Assembly (NCBI GenBank): GCA_964400735.1
Contig: CAYNVQ010000004.1
Location: forward strand, 324,030-388,029
Direction of reading: 5' to 3'
DNA: 64,000 nt
Origin: CAYNVQ01 sp964400735
Lineage (GTDB): Bacteria; Acidobacteriota; Aminicenantia; Aminicenantales; Aminicenantaceae
Positions 60,275-64,000 of this stretch are shown here, piece by piece. Positions within the stretch are counted from its first letter, which is position 1. The number at the start of each line of letters is the position of its first letter. A program made the position numbers and the translations under genes. The notes under the pieces were generated by a model. That model was not told the origin of the DNA. It saw only the letters and a list, made by a program, of their open reading frames with translations, and did not search any database.

Positions 60275-60363
60275 GGGGACGTCCCATCTGGGGACACCCT
60301 ATGTTTCAATATTTGCTTTTTATCAATGATAAATTATAGAGTGTCCCTGAATGGAACGTCCCC
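60275..60363. repeat. REPIN/MITE-like palindromic element, copy B
   Basis: An 89-base element with 29-base inverted arms (60275-60303 and 60335-60363). It has the same length and layout as the element at 34658-34746, and most bases are identical, including the middle TTTCAATATTTGCTTTTTAT. Confidence 0.75.
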
Positions 60364-60390
60364 TATTGTTACCCTCGAAAAAGGGTTCGA

Positions 60391-60455
60391 GAAGGCTGGG
60401 TTAGGTTGGGTCGGGGTCTTCAATGTCGCTATGACATTTCTTCGTTCCTATAGTG
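60391..60455 (+). repeat. Dispersed repeat family 2, copy next to element B
   Basis: Starts GAAGGCTGGGTTAGGTTGGG, exactly as the copy at 34771. It follows the palindromic element after 27 bases (24 at the other locus), so the two repeats form a composite unit seen twice. Confidence 0.65.
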
Positions 60456-60518
60456 CCGTTTTGAAGATAGTTACATGGAGATAAAAAGTGGTAAAAATTA
60501 TGAAAACCGGAGAGACAG

Positions 60519-61067
60519 ATGAAAAAGCATAAAGTGGAGAAATTCAGGGAGAGGGCCTGGCAAATGCTGCAAAAGGCCCATATTGCGATTACTCCTGAGG
60601 AAAAAGAGGGCATGGAGGTTGCCGACTGCGGCTTCGATGACATCGATAACCTCGGGCTCCAAATCGTGGTCTATGAGAACAACGACCGGTACTGTGCCAA
60701 GGAACTCGTCTTACTGCCCCGCCAGGTTTGTCCCGAACACCGGCATCCCGCTATCGACGAGCGAAATAGGGGTAAACAGGAGACATTCCGCTGCCGATGG
60801 GGCGAGCTGTATTTATATATCGAAGGGGAACCGACGCCAAACCCTAAAGCCAGGGTTCCCGAAAAATACAGGAAGTACCTCACAGTCTGGAAAGAAGTCC
60901 TGCTGCGGCCCGGCGGCCAGTACACGCTGCCTCCAAACACAAAACACTGGTTCCAGGCCGGCGATGAGGGATGTGTGGTCTCCGAGTTCTCCTCGACGAG
61001 CCTCGATGAGAGCGATATCTTCACCGACCCCCGGGTCCAGCGGATCCCTCAGATAGAGGGGGATTGA
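60519..61067 (+). CDS. D-lyxose isomerase (D-lyxose/D-mannose ketol-isomerase) family
   Basis: 182 residues, a single cupin barrel. The metal site is visible as His74 and His76 in 'CPEHRHPAIDE', Glu88 in 'GKQETFRCRWGELYLY' and His143 in 'NTKHWFQAGDEG', the pattern of D-lyxose isomerases. These interconvert D-lyxose/D-xylulose and D-mannose/D-fructose, usually with Mn(II), in the cytoplasm. Its length is typical of the shorter family members. GGAGAG lies about 4 bases before the ATG. It converges with the GH92 mannosidase gene 84 bases away, which suggests use of released mannose. Confidence 0.85.
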   Translation: MKKHKVEKFRERAWQMLQKAHIAITPEEKEGMEVADCGFDDIDNLGLQIVVYENNDRYCAKELVLLPRQVCPEHRHPAIDERNRGKQETFRCRWGELYLYIEGEPTPNPKARVPEKYRKYLTVWKEVLLRPGGQYTLPPNTKHWFQAGDEGCVVSEFSSTSLDESDIFTDPRVQRIPQIEGD

Positions 61068-61151
61068 TTCATTCGCTCTTTTCTTAAGGAGGGAAAAAAG
61101 ACCTGTACTCCTGAAGAAGAGATCGGGGAATTTTTCAGCTCTTCGTGTTCT

Positions 61152-63443
61152 CTAGCGATATCCCCACTTCGGATTGGGTTCCGGTCCCATGTCGAATTCC
61201 AGCACTCCGCCGGCCACAACATCTCTGAAAAGGATCCAGCAGCGGTCCAGAGGCCGGCCGTTTAGACGGGCTGACTGGATGTAGATATTGTTCTTACTCA
61301 GATGGTTCGCTCTTATCACAAATTTCTCCCCAGGATAGTAATTGGAATCGAGATGGATGGTGATCTTTTCAAAAAGAGGACTGCTGAGTTGGAGGACGGG
61401 GTCTGCGGTACAGGCTCCATCCATCTCGAACAAACCCATGGCACTGATGACAAACCAAGCCCCCATCTGCCCCTCGTCCTCATCTCCCTCCCAGCCGTGA
61501 TAGGGGCTGTCGCCGTAAAAGGACTCCAATATGGCATGGGTGTACTTCTGGGTCAGCCAGGGCTTCCCCGAGAAATTGAAGAGCCAGGCTGCCTGCATGT
61601 TGACCTGGTTGCCGTGGTTGATGTAGTACTCGGCCCGCTGGCCGGCCGTCCGGTCAAACGCATGCGCTGCAAACCTGTGCGGCTCCGAGCGGGCAAATCC
61701 CATTTCCAGCCGTTCGTTAAAAAGCTCTTCGCCCAAGAGCTTCACCAATCCGGGGATGTCGTGGGGCACATACCATAGATACTGCCAGCCGTTACCTTCA
61801 ATGAAACTTTTGTTCGAAAATTCATCGAAATTCTCTATCCAGCGGCCCTCCTTATCTCGTGGGACAAAAAATTTACTCTCCGGGTGAAAAAGTTTCAGGT
61901 AGTTTTTCGACTGCTCCATCAGGAAGTCGTGGGTTTTGCGGTCCCCGACGGCCAGAGCCATCTGGGCCACCACCCAGTCGTCATACATGTAATCCAGCGC
62001 ATTACTGGTGAAACCCAGCTCATAAGGGATATAGCCGTAGCGACGGTAGATATCCAGCTCATCGTTGCCCGGGCGTCCTCCAGAGGGATTTCCCTCCCTG
62101 TTCACAGTCACGTTCTTCAGAACGGCCTCATAGATGGACTCTCCGTCTTTCCGGATGCCTTTTTGGTAAGCGCTGACCATCAAGGCCATCTCGTGGTTTC
62201 CGACCATGATGCCGGTATATTCGAGGCCTGTCGGTCCCTTGGAGGTCCAGCCGGCAGATTTAAAGAGTTCCAGTTGGGTGGTCACATAATTGTCTGCGTA
62301 TGCGGGGGTAACGAGCGTCCAGAGGGTGTTGAGATTCCAGTAGGAATTCCAGAAGGCATCACCACCGTACATCTCCCCTCCTTCTTCCAACTTTCTAATA
62401 GTTTCGTTGGGGTCGCGGTAACTGCCGTCCACATCATTCCAGGTCTGTTTGGCACAGTAGGAGCGGTAGAGATTGGTGTAAAAGCGCACCTTATCCCGTT
62501 CGTGGGGAGTTTCGATCCGGACGCGTGAAAGGACTTCGTTCCAGATGTTAGAAGCGTGGCTTCGGACGGCCTCGAAATCCCAACCGAAAGGTCCCATCTC
62601 CTTCTCGAGATTGAGCCGTGCCTGATCGATACCAACCAGCGAAATTCCCGACTGGACTTGAATCACCTGGCCTTCCGATGTCCGGAATGTCACATAGGCA
62701 CCGATATCTCCCTCTCCGGCTATCTCGCCGATATCGGTCTGCACTTCTTTCCCCTTGAAACCGTCCATCCTGTCAAAAGAGGTGTCGAAGCGCAGGACAA
62801 AATAGAGGGTGTAGTCGTTCCAGTGGGGAACCAGGGATTGGGCATACCCTTCGATCTCCTTGTCTCCAATCCGCATGATGGAGCCTTCAATGACCTTGTA
62901 TCGATACTCCGAAGGGATCTGAAGGTCGATCAGGACCCTGGATTCCTTCCTTTCGGGGAAAGTGAAGTTCATAAAGCCGGACCGCTTGCCCACTGTCATC
63001 CGGGCCAGCACTTCATGGTCATACAGGAAAACCTCGTAGTAGCCTGGAGAGGCTTTCTCCCTGTCCTTGTGAATCCTGGAGTGGTAGCCTGCCTGTGCAC
63101 CCTTATATGGGGCATCGGTGGGGCGGTCTTCGGTAACAAGATCGATAGTCGTGGGCATGATCCGCAGGCCTCCCATAGTCCAGGCATGGATATGGCTGAA
63201 TCCCATCACGCTATGGATGGCGTACTCATAGCCCCCCATCCAATGGTCTCCCTGGTTGTCCGGGCCCAATTGAACCATGCCGAAGGGGAGGGTGGCATAA
63301 GGTCCCAGCATCCAGCGGCTGTTTGACGTTCCGATTAATGGATCGACATAATCGACCGGTTCCTTTTCAGGTATAGATTGGCAGACGCTAAAACACAGAC
63401 AAAGGAGAACAACAGCCATAGAGTTTGATTTTCTATCGTTCAT
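61152..63443 (-). CDS. GH92 family alpha-mannosidase, lipoprotein
   Basis: 763 residues with a lipoprotein signal (VVLLCLCFSVC). The N-terminal beta-sandwich has 'VDYVDPLIGTSNSRWMLGPY' and 'GFSHIHAWTMGGLRIMP'. The alpha/alpha barrel has 'GGDAFWNSYWNLNTLWTLVT', 'EGNGWQYLWYVPHD', 'YINHGNQVNMQAAWLFNF' and the catalytic acidic motif 'GWEGDEDEGQMGAWFVISAM'. All are GH92 hallmarks of calcium-dependent exo-alpha-mannosidases acting on N-glycans or mannans. ATG at 63443 is taken as start; GTG at 63458 is possible. It is exposed at the periplasmic face or cell surface. Confidence 0.92.
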   Translation of the reverse strand: MNDRKSNSMAVVLLCLCFSVCQSIPEKEPVDYVDPLIGTSNSRWMLGPYATLPFGMVQLGPDNQGDHWMGGYEYAIHSVMGFSHIHAWTMGGLRIMPTTIDLVTEDRPTDAPYKGAQAGYHSRIHKDREKASPGYYEVFLYDHEVLARMTVGKRSGFMNFTFPERKESRVLIDLQIPSEYRYKVIEGSIMRIGDKEIEGYAQSLVPHWNDYTLYFVLRFDTSFDRMDGFKGKEVQTDIGEIAGEGDIGAYVTFRTSEGQVIQVQSGISLVGIDQARLNLEKEMGPFGWDFEAVRSHASNIWNEVLSRVRIETPHERDKVRFYTNLYRSYCAKQTWNDVDGSYRDPNETIRKLEEGGEMYGGDAFWNSYWNLNTLWTLVTPAYADNYVTTQLELFKSAGWTSKGPTGLEYTGIMVGNHEMALMVSAYQKGIRKDGESIYEAVLKNVTVNREGNPSGGRPGNDELDIYRRYGYIPYELGFTSNALDYMYDDWVVAQMALAVGDRKTHDFLMEQSKNYLKLFHPESKFFVPRDKEGRWIENFDEFSNKSFIEGNGWQYLWYVPHDIPGLVKLLGEELFNERLEMGFARSEPHRFAAHAFDRTAGQRAEYYINHGNQVNMQAAWLFNFSGKPWLTQKYTHAILESFYGDSPYHGWEGDEDEGQMGAWFVISAMGLFEMDGACTADPVLQLSSPLFEKITIHLDSNYYPGEKFVIRANHLSKNNIYIQSARLNGRPLDRCWILFRDVVAGGVLEFDMGPEPNPKWGYR

Positions 63444-63483
63444 AGGATTAATCCTCACTGAGAATAATTATGCCCTTTTCTTA

Positions 63484-63744
63484 TCACAGCTTGGCCGGCG
63501 GGCGCAACGGCACAAGATGTCCGCTTGTGACCGGTTTCAATTCTCCCAGGCTGTATTCTCCCACTCCGTAAAGAACTCCATCCTCTGCATAAAAATTGAT
63601 GAGCATTTCTTCGCCTTCAAGAGCAAATCTATAATACCCGGCAAAATCGGCATATTTTATTGAGGACCGGGTATTATCTACTATAGAGGCAAGCACTCGC
63701 ATTATGATTCCGTTCATAGTTTTCGTGCTGCCTGCCCATCTCAC
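63484..63744 (-). CDS. Hypothetical short protein or gene fragment
   Basis: 86 residues. The C-terminal half ('FAGYYRFALEGEEMLINFYA', 'EDGVLYGVGEYSLGELKPVT') has the beta-rich look of the small domain found at the C-terminus of serine hydrolases and related exported proteins. The N-terminal half is unremarkable, and no signal peptide or clear ribosome site is present. It ends 40 bases before the GH92 start. It may be the surviving tail of a larger decayed gene. Family not recognised. Confidence 0.4.
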   Translation of the reverse strand: MRWAGSTKTMNGIIMRVLASIVDNTRSSIKYADFAGYYRFALEGEEMLINFYAEDGVLYGVGEYSLGELKPVTSGHLVPLRPPAKL

Positions 63745-63899
63745 GACAACGACTAGGTCATGCTCATTCTAGCTGTGGAGGGGGAAGATGTGGTGGGGGG
63801 AGAGGAATAAGCTCCGTTATTTGGAGATCATCTGGGATGATGTTTTCTAAAGCAGAGGATTCCAATAATCAGAGGCAGATTCCCCCGCTTTTTATCGCC

Positions 63900-64000
63900 T
63901 CATTCATACTTCAGGGATTTGACAGGATCTGCAGTGGCGGCCCTCATTGCCTGCCAGCTTATCGCCAGGAAAGATACCAAGAGAGTCAACAAACCCGGGA
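63900..64000 (-). CDS. C-terminal end of an FtsX/MacB-type ABC permease, truncated by the window
   Basis: The last 32 codons read PGLLTLLVSFLAISWQAMRA then ATADPVKSLKYE and a stop. A final membrane helix followed by 'A..A...PVKSLRYE' is the standard ending of the MacB/FtsX-like permeases that are highly multiplied in Acidobacteriota and Aminicenantes. The rest lies beyond position 64000. Confidence 0.75.
   Translation of the reverse strand, partial: PGLLTLLVSFLAISWQAMRAATADPVKSLKYE

Noticed and set aside
62556..63326. 256-codon plus-strand frame
   Set aside because: Antisense to the GH92 gene; no ribosome site and no recognisable domain.
63444..63455. Perfect palindrome AGGATTAATCCT just before the GH92 ATG
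   Set aside because: Twelve bases with no loop and no positioned promoter. It could be an operator, but a match of this length can arise by chance.
1..64000. tRNA, rRNA, CRISPR arrays, integrases, complete IS elements, riboswitches
   Set aside because: I read the gene-free stretches on both strands and saw none. Short or degenerate examples could have been missed without a covariance search.

Overview
The window looks like a chromosomal segment of an anaerobic or facultative Gram-negative (diderm) bacterium of the Acidobacteriota / Candidatus Aminicenantes type. This rests on several things: an acidobacterial VWFA-related protein family in two copies, 6-bladed beta-propeller and VPS10/sortilin-like secreted proteins, a DUF6305 protein, an unusually large set of exported peptidases, outer-membrane and MCE/AsmA lipid-transport machinery, and an ArsM / 'HgcAB-associated' AbrB pair. 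I saw no rRNA, tRNA, CRISPR array, integrase or transposase gene. The assignment is by gene content, not by a marker gene.

Layout. 1-5430: two envelope lipid-transport modules that converge on each other, an Mla/MCE module (end of an MlaF ATPase, MlaD, PqiC-like lipoprotein) and a YdbH-like AsmA protein with a YdbL/DUF1318 protein. 5457-6442: a small DUF5698 membrane protein and a MaoC hydratase. 6523-17136: VPS10-like propeller, VWFA protein, DUF1295 membrane protein, a large M14 peptidase, and a GT-A glycosyltransferase probably making a glycosylglycerate-type compatible solute. 17179-18393: arsM and an AbrB-type gene behind a promoter with a perfect 16-bp palindrome at the predicted start site. 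18481-24034: heparinase II/III-like protein, second VWFA protein, PLP decarboxylase. 24110-29492: DUF6305 protein, C69 dipeptidase, aspartoacylase-like M14 protein, a 51-residue membrane protein and an IT-superfamily transporter, all on the minus strand. 29682-36919: small membrane protein, Tat-exported sulfatase, gamma-glutamyltransferase-like protein, BamA/TamA-like barrel, S9 peptidase. 36980-43828: a complete dipeptide/oligopeptide-type ABC importer headed by a GHMP sugar kinase. 44033-48968: lipoprotein esterase, a very divergent HMG-CoA-reductase-fold protein, a Crp/Fnr regulator and an Fe-S protein with a textbook FNR-type class II promoter. 49194-56985: small secreted protein, beta-propeller, 5'-nucleotidase-like protein, M24 aminopeptidase, lactate permease, PhzF protein. 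57195-63443: serine hydrolase, methyltransferase, PfkB kinase, D-lyxose/mannose isomerase and GH92 alpha-mannosidase. The window ends inside an FtsX/MacB-type permease.

Function. The cell appears to live on exported proteases and glycan-active enzymes (M14, S9, M24, C69, aspartoacylase-like and GGT-like proteins; sulfatase, polysaccharide lyase, GH92) and to import the products by an ABC importer and secondary carriers. GH92, the lyxose/mannose isomerase and the PfkB kinase can be read as a mannose salvage route.

Non-coding structure. Three families of short dispersed repeats are visible, one of them palindromic and REPIN/MITE-like. Promoters of the TTGAC(A/T)-N16-18-TATA type can be read upstream of many operons. 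At three of them the predicted start site falls 0 to about 7 bases before the start codon, which suggests leaderless or near-leaderless mRNAs.
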